This document shows positions 18,812 to 27,746 of a stretch of 64,000 nucleotides of DNA, in pieces (position 1 is the stretch's first letter; each line of letters starts with the position of its first letter). The notes below the pieces were generated by a model, which saw only the letters and a program-made list of their open reading frames with translations, was not told where the DNA came from and searched no databases. Location: the NCBI RefSeq assembly GCF_016894245.1, contig NZ_CP069792.1, positions 992,001 to 1,056,000 on the forward strand. The letters run 5' to 3'. The stretch is from Corynebacterium kroppenstedtii (GTDB taxonomy: Bacteria; Actinomycetota; Actinomycetes; Mycobacteriales; Mycobacteriaceae). The translations under genes were made by a program, and so were the position numbers.

Positions 18812-19474
18812 TTACTTTTTGCTGACCCGTTGGCCAAAGGTTCCGGCAGGTCCTCGATGGTAAACAGCCTCGAAACTGCCGCGATCGCTTCCGGTCGCGT
18901 TGATCTTTTCACCACACGAAAGGGTGTCCTGCGCGCTGCCGATAATGCAGACGACGGTGTATTCCTGCCCCGTCGTCGGGCTTTTTTGTGTGAAGTCAGC
19001 GCGCAATACGGAGGTCACGGTCGGGTCAGGAGCCCACTTGGAGTACGTCTGCTGCATCGCGGAGGTGAATATTGCTCCTGCAAAACCGCAGGATGTTGTC
19101 GCCTCTGCCTTGATCTCATCTCCGTCGTAGGTTGTGCCACAGTTTCCGCCGATTTGATTGGGATTGGGAATGTAATTGCTCGTCCCATTCAACGTGGATG
19201 GTGCGTCTTCTTGCCGACGATGGCCACCCTCGGTGCCGTCACCATCTCTATGTTGATCGGACTCTGCCTGGGAGTCGAGCGAGGGCTGAATGTTGGCGTG
19301 GCTGTTTGATGCGTCGCGGGGACTCGAGGGTGAGGCGGTCGACGGGGAAACCGCTGACCGTGAGCCTTGGGGCGTTTCGTCACTGCCCTGGTCGCATCCG
19401 GATAGCCAAAGACTGACCACGGGCACGACGCTGAGGAGGGAAATGTATTTTCTACTTCTCGTCATGTCACCCAT
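18812..19474 (-). CDS. Secreted lipoprotein of unknown function
   Basis: A 220-residue lipoprotein: basic N-terminus (TRSRKY), hydrophobic core and lipobox LSGC with the lipidated Cys at 27. Residues 28-100 are a Ser/Pro/Asp-rich linker; the C-terminal domain has four cysteines (GGNCGTTYDG, TSCGFAG, VVCIIGS, LSCGEK) that could form two disulfides outside the membrane. ATG 19474 has GGTGAG nine bases upstream and is preferred over longer in-frame starts. It is a monocistronic gene divergent from the DoxX-like gene. I do not recognise the C-terminal domain with certainty. Confidence 0.8.
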   Translation of the reverse strand: MGDMTRSRKYISLLSVVPVVSLWLSGCDQGSDETPQGSRSAVSPSTASPSSPRDASNSHANIQPSLDSQAESDQHRDGDGTEGGHRRQEDAPSTLNGTSNYIPNPNQIGGNCGTTYDGDEIKAEATTSCGFAGAIFTSAMQQTYSKWAPDPTVTSVLRADFTQKSPTTGQEYTVVCIIGSAQDTLSCGEKINATGSDRGSFEAVYHRGPAGTFGQRVSKK

Positions 19475-19643
19475 CGGCTTAAGCTCACCCTTCACAATAG
19501 ATATTTCGTTCATTACGCATGGTTTATGCATGATTATCTTGTAGCCCGAGTCATGTACTCCGCGATATTTCGGGGATCTGTCGCAGTGTTGCGACGGACG
19601 TATTATGGGTAAAAACATCTATCTGTCGAATGAAGGAGCCATC

Positions 19644-20105
19644 ATGGCTAACAAATCACTCCAGCGTCGGCTATCCCGTGCCAAGAAACTGTACGCAGGG
19701 CATGCGCCCAAGAATGAGCCAGTTTCGCAAAAGGTCACGCGGCTCGCTCTCGGTGGATTTATGACGATGGCGGGTGTGTCGCACCTCGCGTGGAACCGCA
19801 AAACATTCCAGGACCAGGTCCCGTCCTGGGCGCCGCTCTCCGAGGACTCGGTCGTCGTCGGCTCTGGTTTGGCAGAAATTGGCCTGGGCCTGGGCCTCAT
19901 GGCTTTACCCAAGGAGCGTCGCAAAGTCGGGGTTGCATTGGCCGCTTTCTACATTGCTATTTTCCCGGGCAATGTGGGGCAATACGCCGAAAAGAACGGC
20001 GGTTTTAACTTGGATACCGACGGCAAACGCCTCCTGCGTCTTTTCGGTCAGCCGGGATTGATCGCTGCTGCACTGTGGGCTGGCGGTTTGCCTGAGAAGG
20101 ACTAA
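19644..20105 (+). CDS. DoxX-like membrane protein
   Basis: A 153-residue protein with a basic N-terminus and four hydrophobic segments: LALGGFMTMAGVSHLAW, VVGSGLAEIGLGLGLMAL, VGVALAAFYIAIFPGNVGQ and GLIAAALWAG. The GxxHL...PxW and GxxEIxLG pattern is that of DoxX/DoxD-like proteins. GAAGGAG (19632-19638) sits 5 bases before ATG 19644, which fixes the start. It precedes ppx/gppA by 74 bases. Physiological role not known. Confidence 0.8.
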   Translation: MANKSLQRRLSRAKKLYAGHAPKNEPVSQKVTRLALGGFMTMAGVSHLAWNRKTFQDQVPSWAPLSEDSVVVGSGLAEIGLGLGLMALPKERRKVGVALAAFYIAIFPGNVGQYAEKNGGFNLDTDGKRLLRLFGQPGLIAAALWAGGLPEKD

Positions 20106-20179
20106 ACAACCGAGCGGGTTACGTCACTCCGCCCGCCACCCACGTTGGTTCGTTTATCGCACTGATACAGTTATGTTCC

Positions 20180-21124
20180 GTGCGACTCGGTGTACTAGAC
20201 GTAGGAAGCAACACCGTTCATCTCGTGGTGGTTGATGCCCGTCAGGGTGGTCAACCGTCGGCGATGAGCGACTGGAAAACCACCATGCGGCTCATGGAGC
20301 ACATTAATAAGCATGGCGAGTTGAACTCGAAAGGCCGCCACAAGCTCGTCAAAGGGGTCAAAGAGGCCTCTGACCTGGCGGAAACGTTCGGTTGCGATGA
20401 CATGATCCCCTTCGCTACGTCCGCGGTGCGGTCCGCCACCAACTCCGACGACGTTCTGGCGGAAGTGAAAGACCAGACCGGCGTCGAACTCAAAATTCTG
20501 TCCGGTGAGGATGAAGCCCGCTTGACATTTCTTGCTGTCCGACGGTGGTACGGATGGTCGGCCGGGCGAATCATTGACCTCGACATCGGTGGCGGATCCC
20601 TGGAGATCAGCGCTGGCCCGGATGAAGACCCGGAAGACGCGTTCTCCGTACAGCTGGGCGCGAACCGATTGACCCACGATTGGCTCGACCAAGACCCGCC
20701 GTCGAAGAAGAAGATTAAAGCGCTGCGTGATTACATCGACGCGGAATTGGCCACACCGGCGGCGACGATTAAGAACCACGGCGTCCCCGACCTTGCCGTG
20801 GGCACGTCGAAAACCTTTAGAACATTGGCCCGACTGACGGGTGCCGCTCCCAGCTCGGCTGGCCCCAGGGTGAAGCGGACGTTGACGCGCGCGGGTGTTC
20901 GGCAGTTGATTGCATTTATTTCTCGGATGACGGCGGAGGACCGCGCGGAGCTCGAGGGAGTCAGTGCGGATCGGGCGCCGCAGATTGTGGCCGGTGCGCT
21001 GGTGGCTGAGGGGGCCATGCGCGCGCTGGACCTGGAAGAGATCAACATTTGCCCGTGGGCGCTGCGTGAAGGCGTCATTATGCGGTACACCGATTCGCCA
21101 GACTTCGTGGCGGATTATCAATAG
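20180..21124 (+). CDS. ppx: Exopolyphosphatase/guanosine pentaphosphatase (Ppx/GppA)
   Basis: ASKHA-fold phosphatase acting on inorganic polyphosphate and/or pppGpp. The 314-residue single-domain protein has the phosphate-binding loops GVLDVGSNTVHLVVVDA at the N-terminus, PFATSAVRSATNSDDV, LSGEDEARLTF and DIDIGGGSLEIS, and ends with CPWALREGVIMRY. It lacks the C-terminal HD part of E. coli Ppx, as usual in actinobacteria. The GTG start is preceded by TACAGT eight bases upstream (leaderless style). Linked to phosphate control by its place near senX3-regX3. Whether it prefers polyP or pppGpp cannot be told here. Confidence 0.92.
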   Translation: MRLGVLDVGSNTVHLVVVDARQGGQPSAMSDWKTTMRLMEHINKHGELNSKGRHKLVKGVKEASDLAETFGCDDMIPFATSAVRSATNSDDVLAEVKDQTGVELKILSGEDEARLTFLAVRRWYGWSAGRIIDLDIGGGSLEISAGPDEDPEDAFSVQLGANRLTHDWLDQDPPSKKKIKALRDYIDAELATPAATIKNHGVPDLAVGTSKTFRTLARLTGAAPSSAGPRVKRTLTRAGVRQLIAFISRMTAEDRAELEGVSADRAPQIVAGALVAEGAMRALDLEEINICPWALREGVIMRYTDSPDFVADYQ

Positions 21125-21381
21125 GTGCGCTTGGGCGTAGTTGCCACAGTGGTGTGGCCAGAACGTGTGGTCGCGCGACGGCTGGATTTGCGGTCGCCGC
21201 GACGTCGGTAATCGTTTGATTGTCGGCACTATTTGGCTTATACACCTAAGAGTGAAACTAGTTTGTGGCCCAAAAATGTGGCCATATGTTCATTGTTGGC
21301 CTGCGCTTGGGTAGGGTTGAGGGCGTTGATGTTCGGCCCGTGAACAATGGGCCATTCTCCATTGATGGTCGAGAGGACGGT

Positions 21382-22671
21382 ATGGCTGGCGACCAAATAA
21401 CTGTGGCAGAACTTCTTGCTCGTCGCGCCGCGAGCCGGAAGAGTGCCGACGTAGCTGGGGAACCGGCTGACGATGCCGATGTTGCTCCTCGACGGCACCG
21501 GAACATTGAACAGGGGGGCGTGTCTGTTGCAGAGCTGACGGGCTCCATTCCAAAAGTCACTGACGAACACCTTGAGAACGGCGGAGACGAGGAGCCGACG
21601 GACGTCGATGTTGACGACGTCGATGAGGTAGAGGCCGAACCCTCAGCGTCCGTGAATAGTGAGTCTGTAGATAGTGGCTCGGTGGACAGCGACTCTTCGT
21701 GGTCTGACGAAACTTGGGCCCGGGCTGCGCAGAACGATGCGCATGGCGAGCAGGGTGCCGACTATGAGCAGGGTGCCGATCGTGTCGAGCCGGTTGACCA
21801 GAGTGCCAACATCGAGGCACGTGTAGTTGGCGACGAAGTTGATGCCGACAGCGACATTGATAGCGACGTTGACAGTGAAGTTGACGCCGACGGCGAACCT
21901 GAGAACGCCGCGGACACCGTATGGAACGAAGATACGTGGGCTGCGGGCGCGGAGGGCTCTGACGATTCGGCCGCGAGCAGCGACGTTGCTGAGGACGATT
22001 GGAGTGCGGATCAGCGCGGATCTGACCGGGTAACAGTGGATCGCGCAGGAGTGGACCGTGCCTCCGAGATCGACGATGATCAGGCGCGTGACTCGTTGTC
22101 GACATCTACTCCGCGTGCCTCAACTCCGTCGACAGAAGAAACTCGCAATCTGCAACAGATTACCGACGAGGATCTCGCAGCAGCCGACGACAATCCCGAT
22201 GAACAGGGATTATTGCGTGGCGAATACCCCTCTGATGACGGGTCTAAGATCGACGATGAGTCCTCTTACTGGCACGAGGAGCAGGAAGGGGCCCTGCCGG
22301 GGGAAGAGCACGAGACATCTGAGCGGTTGTCGGAGTATTCCGATGAGGACGATGAGCGTTCAGACCGGGGTGAGTCCGCGGTCAAGGATGAGTCCCGCGA
22401 CGAGGACGAATCCTCGGACAAAATGAACATTGGCCTGATGATCGTCCAGATCATCGTTGCCTTGGCTGCCGGTGTGGCCGTGTTCAAAGGGTTCACTATT
22501 TTGTGGAACAGGTTCTCGGTGCCGTTGACGGCATTGCTAGCCATCGTTATGACACTTGTGTTCGTCGGTGTGGTTCACGCTCTTCTGCGTGAAAAAGACA
22601 AGCTCATCATGCTTCTTGCCGCGGTCGTGGGACTCGCGTTAACCTTCGGCCCGTATCTCGTCGTCATGTAG
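21382..22671 (+). CDS. Acidic membrane protein with C-terminal helices
   Basis: A 429-residue protein. The N-terminus has the short motif QITVAELLARRA, repeated as VSVAELTG near residue 49, then about 280 very acidic, Ser/Asp/Glu-rich residues with imperfect repeats (ESVDSGSVDSD, DADSDIDSDVDSEVDAD), and three C-terminal membrane segments from MNIGLMIVQIIVALAAGVAVF onward. The VAELL motif and C-terminal helices, and position after ppx/gppA, match the mycobacterial Rv0497-type conserved membrane protein. AGAGG lies just before ATG 21382. Probably cytosolic acidic tail anchored to the membrane; function unknown. Confidence 0.8.
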   Translation: MAGDQITVAELLARRAASRKSADVAGEPADDADVAPRRHRNIEQGGVSVAELTGSIPKVTDEHLENGGDEEPTDVDVDDVDEVEAEPSASVNSESVDSGSVDSDSSWSDETWARAAQNDAHGEQGADYEQGADRVEPVDQSANIEARVVGDEVDADSDIDSDVDSEVDADGEPENAADTVWNEDTWAAGAEGSDDSAASSDVAEDDWSADQRGSDRVTVDRAGVDRASEIDDDQARDSLSTSTPRASTPSTEETRNLQQITDEDLAAADDNPDEQGLLRGEYPSDDGSKIDDESSYWHEEQEGALPGEEHETSERLSEYSDEDDERSDRGESAVKDESRDEDESSDKMNIGLMIVQIIVALAAGVAVFKGFTILWNRFSVPLTALLAIVMTLVFVGVVHALLREKDKLIMLLAAVVGLALTFGPYLVVM

Positions 22672-22800
22672 TGGGCTAGCACGTTGGTGTGGCCGAAGGG
22701 GGCTCACACACGAGTGGCTCGTACATAGGTTGCCAGCTCATAAGTGGCTAGACCGCCGGTGCCGGTGGACGTGCATGGTTGACTCTGGCACCCTGGGTGC

Positions 22801-23643
22801 ATGACTAAAATCGCGGTAATTGGTGGAGGAAAGATCGGCGAGGCCCTGATCGGGGGCCTGCTATCTGGCGATTACGACCCGACAGACATTGTCGTAGCTA
22901 ATCGACGCCCAGAGCGCAGCGACGAGTTCAAAGAACGCTATGGAGTTACCGCCGTCGATGACGATGCCACTGCAGTAGAAAACGCAGACATCGCTTTCCT
23001 ATGCGTGAAGCCTTACGACACCCTCGGCGTGGTGGAAAGCATTGCAGATGTTGTTGACCATAATGACACGGATACGATTCTGGTGTCCATGGCAGCAGGA
23101 ATCACCTTGTCCTCGCTGGAGGGGATTGCCTCCGCGGGGACTGCCATTGTGCGCGTAATGCCCAACACTCCCATGCTGGTGGGCAAGGGCGTCAATGTCA
23201 TAGCCCGGGGTCGCTTCGTCTCTGACGAGCAACTGGAAACAGTCTCTGACCTGCTCGGACTGCTGGGCTACACCGCGGAAGTCAAAGAATCACAAATGGA
23301 CGCGGCGACCGCAGTGTCCGGATCAGGCCCGGCCTATTTCTTCCTCGTTCTGGAAGCCATGACGGATGCCGGCGTCAACCTGGGGCTACCCCGCGAACTT
23401 GCTAAGGAATTGGCCTCACAAACAGCACTGGGTGCGGCCACGATGGCCACGCAGGAGGACGCCGACCCTGTGCAGCTCCGCGCGAATGTGTCGTCGCCAG
23501 GTGGGACGACGAGTGCAGCAACTCGTGCCCTCGATGAGAACGGGTTGCGCACCGCCTTTTATCGGGCGATGGAAGCATGCGCGAAGAAGTCTGAGGAGCT
23601 GGGGAAGCCAGCGTCGAAATCGGATAATTTGGGTGATAACTAA
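22801..23643 (+). CDS. proC: Pyrroline-5-carboxylate reductase
   Basis: Last enzyme of proline synthesis: NAD(P)H-dependent reduction of pyrroline-5-carboxylate. The 280-residue protein opens with the Rossmann motif AVIGGGKIGEALIGGLL, has VVANRRPER for the cofactor phosphate, RVMPNTPMLVGKGV, the signature SGSGPAYFFLVLEAM, and the C-terminal RANVSSPGGTTSAATRALDENG characteristic of P5C reductases. Length is normal. Located between the acidic membrane protein and bldC, as in mycobacteria. Confidence 0.96.
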   Translation: MTKIAVIGGGKIGEALIGGLLSGDYDPTDIVVANRRPERSDEFKERYGVTAVDDDATAVENADIAFLCVKPYDTLGVVESIADVVDHNDTDTILVSMAAGITLSSLEGIASAGTAIVRVMPNTPMLVGKGVNVIARGRFVSDEQLETVSDLLGLLGYTAEVKESQMDAATAVSGSGPAYFFLVLEAMTDAGVNLGLPRELAKELASQTALGAATMATQEDADPVQLRANVSSPGGTTSAATRALDENGLRTAFYRAMEACAKKSEELGKPASKSDNLGDN

Positions 23644-23739
23644 AAGGAGTAAGTTTTTCACACTCGTCCCATGAAGCTCAGGGGTTCTCATCGGTTCCAT
23701 AGGTGTTCTTAACTGCACAATTAACACGTTGTGTCCCCC

Positions 23740-23745
23740 TATAAT
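23740..23745 (+). promoter_or_regulatory. Candidate -10 hexamer for bldC
   Basis: A consensus TATAAT lies about 100 bases before the bldC start in a 205-base gap. The -35 is not clear. The resulting leader of about 95 bases would carry GAAAGG, 13 bases before the ATG. Confidence 0.5.
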
Positions 23746-23848
23746 CGCTATGACACATCATTCACGCTAAGCTGGTCTAAGCACGTGCGTGTCACCCTGC
23801 GGGAGGGGAAGCCTGCAGCGCGGCGTGCCGAAAGGTAGAAAACTGAGT

Positions 23849-24040
23849 ATGAGCCATGCAGAAAACGGATCGTTTCTGACGGTCGCTGAAGTTGCAGACA
23901 TTATGCGAGTCTCCAAGATGACCGTGTACCGCCTGGTCCACGCCGGTGAGCTTCCGGCTGTTCGCGTAGGGCGTTCCTTCCGGGTGCACGAGTCTGCGGT
24001 GGACGAGTACCTCAAAGAGTCGCACTACAAAGCGATCTAG
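23849..24040 (+). CDS. bldC: BldC/excisionase-type MerR-like DNA-binding protein
   Basis: A 63-residue single helix-turn-helix protein: FLTVAEVADIMRVSKMTVYR, LVHAGELPAVRVGRSFRV, then AVDEYLKES. This is the MerR-like winged HTH of the BldC family, DNA-binding regulators that bind cooperatively to direct repeats and control development in Streptomyces. Its place between proC and bS22 is the same as that of M. tuberculosis Rv0500A. The ATG at 23849 begins where family similarity starts. Targets in this organism are unknown. Confidence 0.87.
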   Translation: MSHAENGSFLTVAEVADIMRVSKMTVYRLVHAGELPAVRVGRSFRVHESAVDEYLKESHYKAI

Positions 24041-24247
24041 TCGCACACGATCTCCTCGTTGGTTGCGAGGGGTGAGGCGAGAAAGTCTCTCCCCCACCAG
24101 CGAATTTGTCTGTGACGGACACTGCGTGGCAGATACGCCCTACGTTTCACTTTTGGTTTTAGCACGTCGTGGCCGGTAGAGTGGTGCCCATTCGTGTCTG
24201 CCTCGTGCGTAGGCGAGAAACTGTTCACTATCGATAAAGGATTCCTC

Positions 24248-24349
24248 ATGGGTTCTGTCATTAAGAAGCGCCGCAAGCGTATGTCCAAGAAGAAGCACCG
24301 TAAGCTTCTGCGCCGCACCCGCGTTCAGCGTAGGAAGCTCGGTAAGTAA
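24248..24349 (+). CDS. Small ribosomal protein bS22 (AURKAIP1/COX24 type)
   Basis: A 33-residue, extremely basic peptide ([19 protein letters not shown] then [14 protein letters not shown]). This is the actinobacterial bS22 protein, a small subunit component first seen in mycobacterial ribosome structures and annotated as an AURKAIP1/COX24 domain protein. The start is preceded by AAAGGA 8 bases upstream. Its place after bldC matches the mycobacterial Rv0500B gene. It is short enough to be missed by gene finders. Confidence 0.92.
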
Positions 24350-24375
24350 AACCGGGCTCCGTGAGGAGCTCTCGC

Positions 24376-24441
24376 CAGAGCCGACCTGTCGGGCGAGGTG
24401 GAACCGCGACTGCGCGGGTTTTCGCCTCCGGGGCCGGCTCT
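24376..24441 (+). terminator. Terminator region after bS22
   Basis: An outer stem AGAGCCG/CGGCTCT encloses a tight CCGCG-ACTG-CGCGG hairpin (around 24403-24416) followed by GTTTT. Together they look like a factor-independent terminator for the bS22 transcript. Confidence 0.65.
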
Positions 24442-24514
24442 TGTCGTATCTGAGGTGGGTGACGTCCCTTCTGGGAAGGCGCAGCAGTAGGTCTGGTTAT
24501 GAGGACAGGTATAT

Positions 24515-24751
24515 ATGCATCAGGTTGAGCTGATGGTGAGGCAATCGTGCGGATCGTGCCGACGAGTTGCGGATCAGATCCGCCCGATTTGTCAACGCTG
24601 GGGTGCTGAGCTCGTGGTGACGGACGTTGATTCCGACACCAGCTTGGCGATGGAATTCGGGGATCGTGTTCCCGTTGTCCTCGTTGACGACGATGAAATC
24701 GCCTGTTGGGAAATTGACGACGAGGATCTTATTGCAGCTCTGGAGTCGTGA
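24515..24751 (+). CDS. Glutaredoxin-like protein (DUF836)
   Basis: A 78-residue thioredoxin-fold protein: N-terminal strand VELMVRQSCGSC with a CGSC dithiol at C12-C15, a helix, the strand ELVVTDVDSD, the cis-proline loop GDRVPVVLVDDDEIACWEID and a final helix. This is the DUF836/glutaredoxin 2 type found upstream of hemA in corynebacteria. In an organism with mycothiol it may reduce disulfides or detoxify mixed disulfides; the substrate is not known. Confidence 0.85.
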   Translation: MHQVELMVRQSCGSCRRVADQIRPICQRWGAELVVTDVDSDTSLAMEFGDRVPVVLVDDDEIACWEIDDEDLIAALES

Positions 24752-25161
24752 GCGGCACCGTCGGTGATGAGCACCGCCCGATCTTGACCGGTTTTATGAA
24801 ACTTTTGCCTGTCCTTACCGGGGTTGTCCGAATTGTTGTGGAATACCTCTAAAATCTGAGCGTTTACCCCCTCTTGTGGTACCCATACGCCACAGTCGGC
24901 CCCTTTCTTTGTCATGGAAGGGGTAAAGCGGATACGGTGTTTAATCGAATATGTGGGATCAGCTGTGTTACCCCTGTTACTGCAGCTACTAATAGAGACT
25001 CCCGGGGTGCTCTGGTTGACCTGTCGAACGGGTCGAGTGGGGCGCTCAGCTAGCTCAGGACGTTCCGTAAGGATGACGACCCTTCCGGTGGCGTCTGCGC
25101 TGGTGGACAGTCCAGCACCCGCACAGAGAAGAGCGGGGATCCCCTGCGAGGAGGTTCTTTC
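24752..25161. promoter_or_regulatory. Long leader region upstream of hemA
   Basis: 410 bases with no supported gene. It should hold the hem operon promoter; TTTAATCGAATAT near 24940 is AT-rich and may include a -10. A frame from 24914 that overlaps the hemA start has unusual composition and no protein-like features. No Rex-type or other palindrome is convincing. Confidence 0.4.
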
Positions 25162-26712
25162 GTGAGCATTGTGCTCGTAGGCATGTCGTATCGATGTGCA
25201 CCTGTTTCCCTGTTGGAACGTGCTACGGTAAGTGCGGAGGACCGCCCTAAGGTGGCGGCTGACCTTCTAACCGAGCCGTTTATTTCTGAGGCACTGATCG
25301 TTTCCACGTGCAACCGCACAGAGTTCTACGTGGTGTGTGAGGGTTTCCACCCCACGGTGGAGCATATCGTCGATACCATTTCGCGGTATTCGGGCGCGTC
25401 AGTGTCGGAGCTGTTCCCGCACTTATACGTGCGATATGCAGAGTCCGCTGTGGAGCATATGCTCCGCGTTGCTGCTGGTTTGGACTCCATGGTTGTGGGG
25501 GAGCAGCAGATTATCGGCCAGATTCGCGATGCCTACGCAAGCGCCACAGAAGATGGCACCATCGGGCATGGCCTACATGAATTGGCACATCGTGCGTTGC
25601 GCACAGGCAAGCGCGTTCATGCCGAGACCGATATTGACGACGAAGGCCCGTCGATGGTGTCGTTCGCCGTTCGCCAGGCCCTGGACGCGATGGGGGTTGA
25701 CAACCTCGACGGCCGTCACGCCCTCGTGGTAGGGGCGGGAGCGATGGCCTCATTAGCGTCGACGCATCTTGGCCGGCTAGGCGCGTCAATGACCATCGCT
25801 AACCGCACGCTAGGCCGCGCGCAAAATGTGGCGTCCCATGCCCGTGAGGTGGGCGTATCTGCGGATGCCACGGACCTCTCCGACCTTGTGACAGAGATGT
25901 CCCGCGCGGACATCGTCGTCACCGCTACCGGCGCCTTGGACCCGTTGGTCGATACTCCGATGGTTGACCAGGCACTCGCGGCTCGCGCGGAACAGCACCA
26001 CGGCGCTTCTTCTGATGCGCGCTCTAATAAGCCCGCTGAACTCGTCATTTGCGATTTGTCTCTTCCTCGCGACGTCGTGTGTGCCCCTCGCCCCGGCGTC
26101 ACCGTTTTAAATATCGACACGATGCAGAAACAGCGCCGCGCCGCCCTCGAGGACCAGAGCGACGTCGTCAAGCACAATCAGGGGTTGCCAGAAAGCGCCC
26201 AGCCCAGCGTCGTTTCTGATGATGCAGCTGCATTGGCACGGTCCATCGTCGCAGAGGAACTGCGGTCGTACGTCGAGCGAATTCGTAGCCAAGATGTGGT
26301 TCCGACGGTCAAGGCGTTGCGCCGTCGCGGTGCAGACATTTTGCGCAGTGAGTTGGACCGGATTGATTCCCGCACCCCGGACCTGAGCGAGAAGGAACGC
26401 AAAGAAGTCCACAGTGCCATGAAGCGCGTGGTGGACAAACTCATGCATACGCCGACAGTTCAGCTCAAGAAACTCGCTGGCCACACCGATATGACCTATT
26501 CAGACGCGATCCGGGACTTGTTCGGTCTGGACGATGTGGAGTACCCGTCGGCAGCCGAAGGACGACCAGAACCCTCCGTGCCACAGCCAGATTCTTCATT
26601 GACCAACTACGCTGTTCCTATGGCCTTGCCTGATCCGGCCGACCCTCGAGGGGTGGGTGCGATCATGGGGCTACGACACGATGGATCGGATGTGAAGAAA
26701 GGGCATTCATGA
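25162..26712 (+). CDS. hemA: Glutamyl-tRNA reductase
   Basis: First enzyme of the C5 haem pathway, reducing glutamyl-tRNA to glutamate-1-semialdehyde. The 516-residue product has the catalytic Cys50 in IVSTCNRTEFYVV, GLDSMVVGEQQIIGQIRDAY, an NADPH site ALVVGAGAMASLASTHLG, and a C-terminal dimerisation helix with KRVVDKLMHTPT. It is longer than many because of a loop near residues 270-340 and a C-terminal tail. GTG start with a strong GAGGAGG site (25149-25155). The last four bases overlap hemC, so the two are coupled. Confidence 0.96.
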   Translation: MSIVLVGMSYRCAPVSLLERATVSAEDRPKVAADLLTEPFISEALIVSTCNRTEFYVVCEGFHPTVEHIVDTISRYSGASVSELFPHLYVRYAESAVEHMLRVAAGLDSMVVGEQQIIGQIRDAYASATEDGTIGHGLHELAHRALRTGKRVHAETDIDDEGPSMVSFAVRQALDAMGVDNLDGRHALVVGAGAMASLASTHLGRLGASMTIANRTLGRAQNVASHAREVGVSADATDLSDLVTEMSRADIVVTATGALDPLVDTPMVDQALAARAEQHHGASSDARSNKPAELVICDLSLPRDVVCAPRPGVTVLNIDTMQKQRRAALEDQSDVVKHNQGLPESAQPSVVSDDAAALARSIVAEELRSYVERIRSQDVVPTVKALRRRGADILRSELDRIDSRTPDLSEKERKEVHSAMKRVVDKLMHTPTVQLKKLAGHTDMTYSDAIRDLFGLDDVEYPSAAEGRPEPSVPQPDSSLTNYAVPMALPDPADPRGVGAIMGLRHDGSDVKKGHS

Positions 26713-27596
26713 TTCGTATTGGCACCAGGGGTTCCGCGCTTGCATTAACCCAAGCTGGACACGTCCGGGACGCACTGATCTCCGCCGGATTAGAAGCTGA
26801 ACTCTTCACAGTTCATACACCGGGGGATGCGTCACAGGGTGCTGGTACTCCTGTTGCTCGGATCGGTGTCGGGGTGTTCACACAAACACTTCGCACGGCA
26901 CTCGCCGCGGGTGAGTGCTCGTTGGCTGTGCATTCCTTTAAAGACTTGCCGACGGCACCCGACCCGCGTTTTCGTTTGGCCGTACCGCCCAGGGTCGACG
27001 CCCGTGACGTGGTGTTCTCCCGCGACAGGATTCCGCTGGCGGACTTGCCGGCAGGATCATCGATTGGAACTGGTGCCCCGCGGCGCATGGGCCAGGTTCG
27101 GGCGCTGAGGCCGGATTGCACCGTCGTGCCTATCCGCGGCAATGTCGATACGCGCATAGGGCGGCTGGAGAAAGATCTGGACGCTGTGATCCTGGCGCGT
27201 GCTGGTGTGGAGCGTCTTGGTCGCCTGGGGGAGGCGACGGAAACGCTGGACGTGGACATGGTGCTGCCCGCTCCGGCGCAGGGTGCGCTGGCGGTGGAGG
27301 CCGTCGCTGAGGGGAACGAGAATTGTTCCGAGGAAGCCCTGTACGCGATTCGTGTGCTTGATCACGAGATCTCGCACCGTCGGGCTATTGCGGAGCGTGC
27401 GGTCTTGGCCTCCCTGAACGCGGGATGTACCGCCCCCGTGGGGGCCTACGCGACAGAAGATTCGTTCCGTGCGGGCGTGTTCGCGGTCGACGGCTCTGAG
27501 CGTGTGACGTGGAGTTCTGAAGGCAAACCAACCGAGGACATCGGCCACCAAGCAGCGGAGTATTTACGGGCGCATGGAGCGATGGATTTGATGTGA
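26709..27596 (+). CDS. hemC: Hydroxymethylbilane synthase (porphobilinogen deaminase)
   Basis: Polymerises four porphobilinogens to hydroxymethylbilane. The 295-residue protein starts with RIGTRGSALALTQAGHV, has SLAVHSFKDLPT, GTGAPRRMGQVRALRP, PIRGNVDTRIGRLE, ILARAGVERLG and LPAPAQGALAVE, and carries the dipyrromethane cofactor cysteine C240 in LNAGCTAPVGAYA. Normal length. ATG overlaps the hemA stop (ATGA). Confidence 0.97.
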   Translation: MIRIGTRGSALALTQAGHVRDALISAGLEAELFTVHTPGDASQGAGTPVARIGVGVFTQTLRTALAAGECSLAVHSFKDLPTAPDPRFRLAVPPRVDARDVVFSRDRIPLADLPAGSSIGTGAPRRMGQVRALRPDCTVVPIRGNVDTRIGRLEKDLDAVILARAGVERLGRLGEATETLDVDMVLPAPAQGALAVEAVAEGNENCSEEALYAIRVLDHEISHRRAIAERAVLASLNAGCTAPVGAYATEDSFRAGVFAVDGSERVTWSSEGKPTEDIGHQAAEYLRAHGAMDLM

Positions 27597-27746
27597 GTGC
27601 GCCGGTGTGGGGGCCCTCCGTCGGGCGGGTACTAGCCCCTGTCTGTGATGTTGGAGGGTGTCGTCGTTTTGGATTGAGCACGTAGTAGGATTTATTCTCT
27701 TTTAGTCAAAATTAGCCGCGGTTCGACCCCGCTTTAAAGGATCTCC

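Noticed and set aside
20195..21229. 344-codon minus-strand frame opposite ppx/gppA
   Set aside because: Shadow of the conserved plus-strand gene; composition rich in His/Arg/Gln as expected for antisense frames.
24376..24441. Structured RNA gene after bS22
   Set aside because: The stem and T-run are better explained as a terminator.
24914..25165. 83-codon frame ending on the hemA start
   Set aside because: The four-base overlap with hemA is suggestive, but there is no ribosome site, the residues look random and no family is recognised; it was left as leader sequence.
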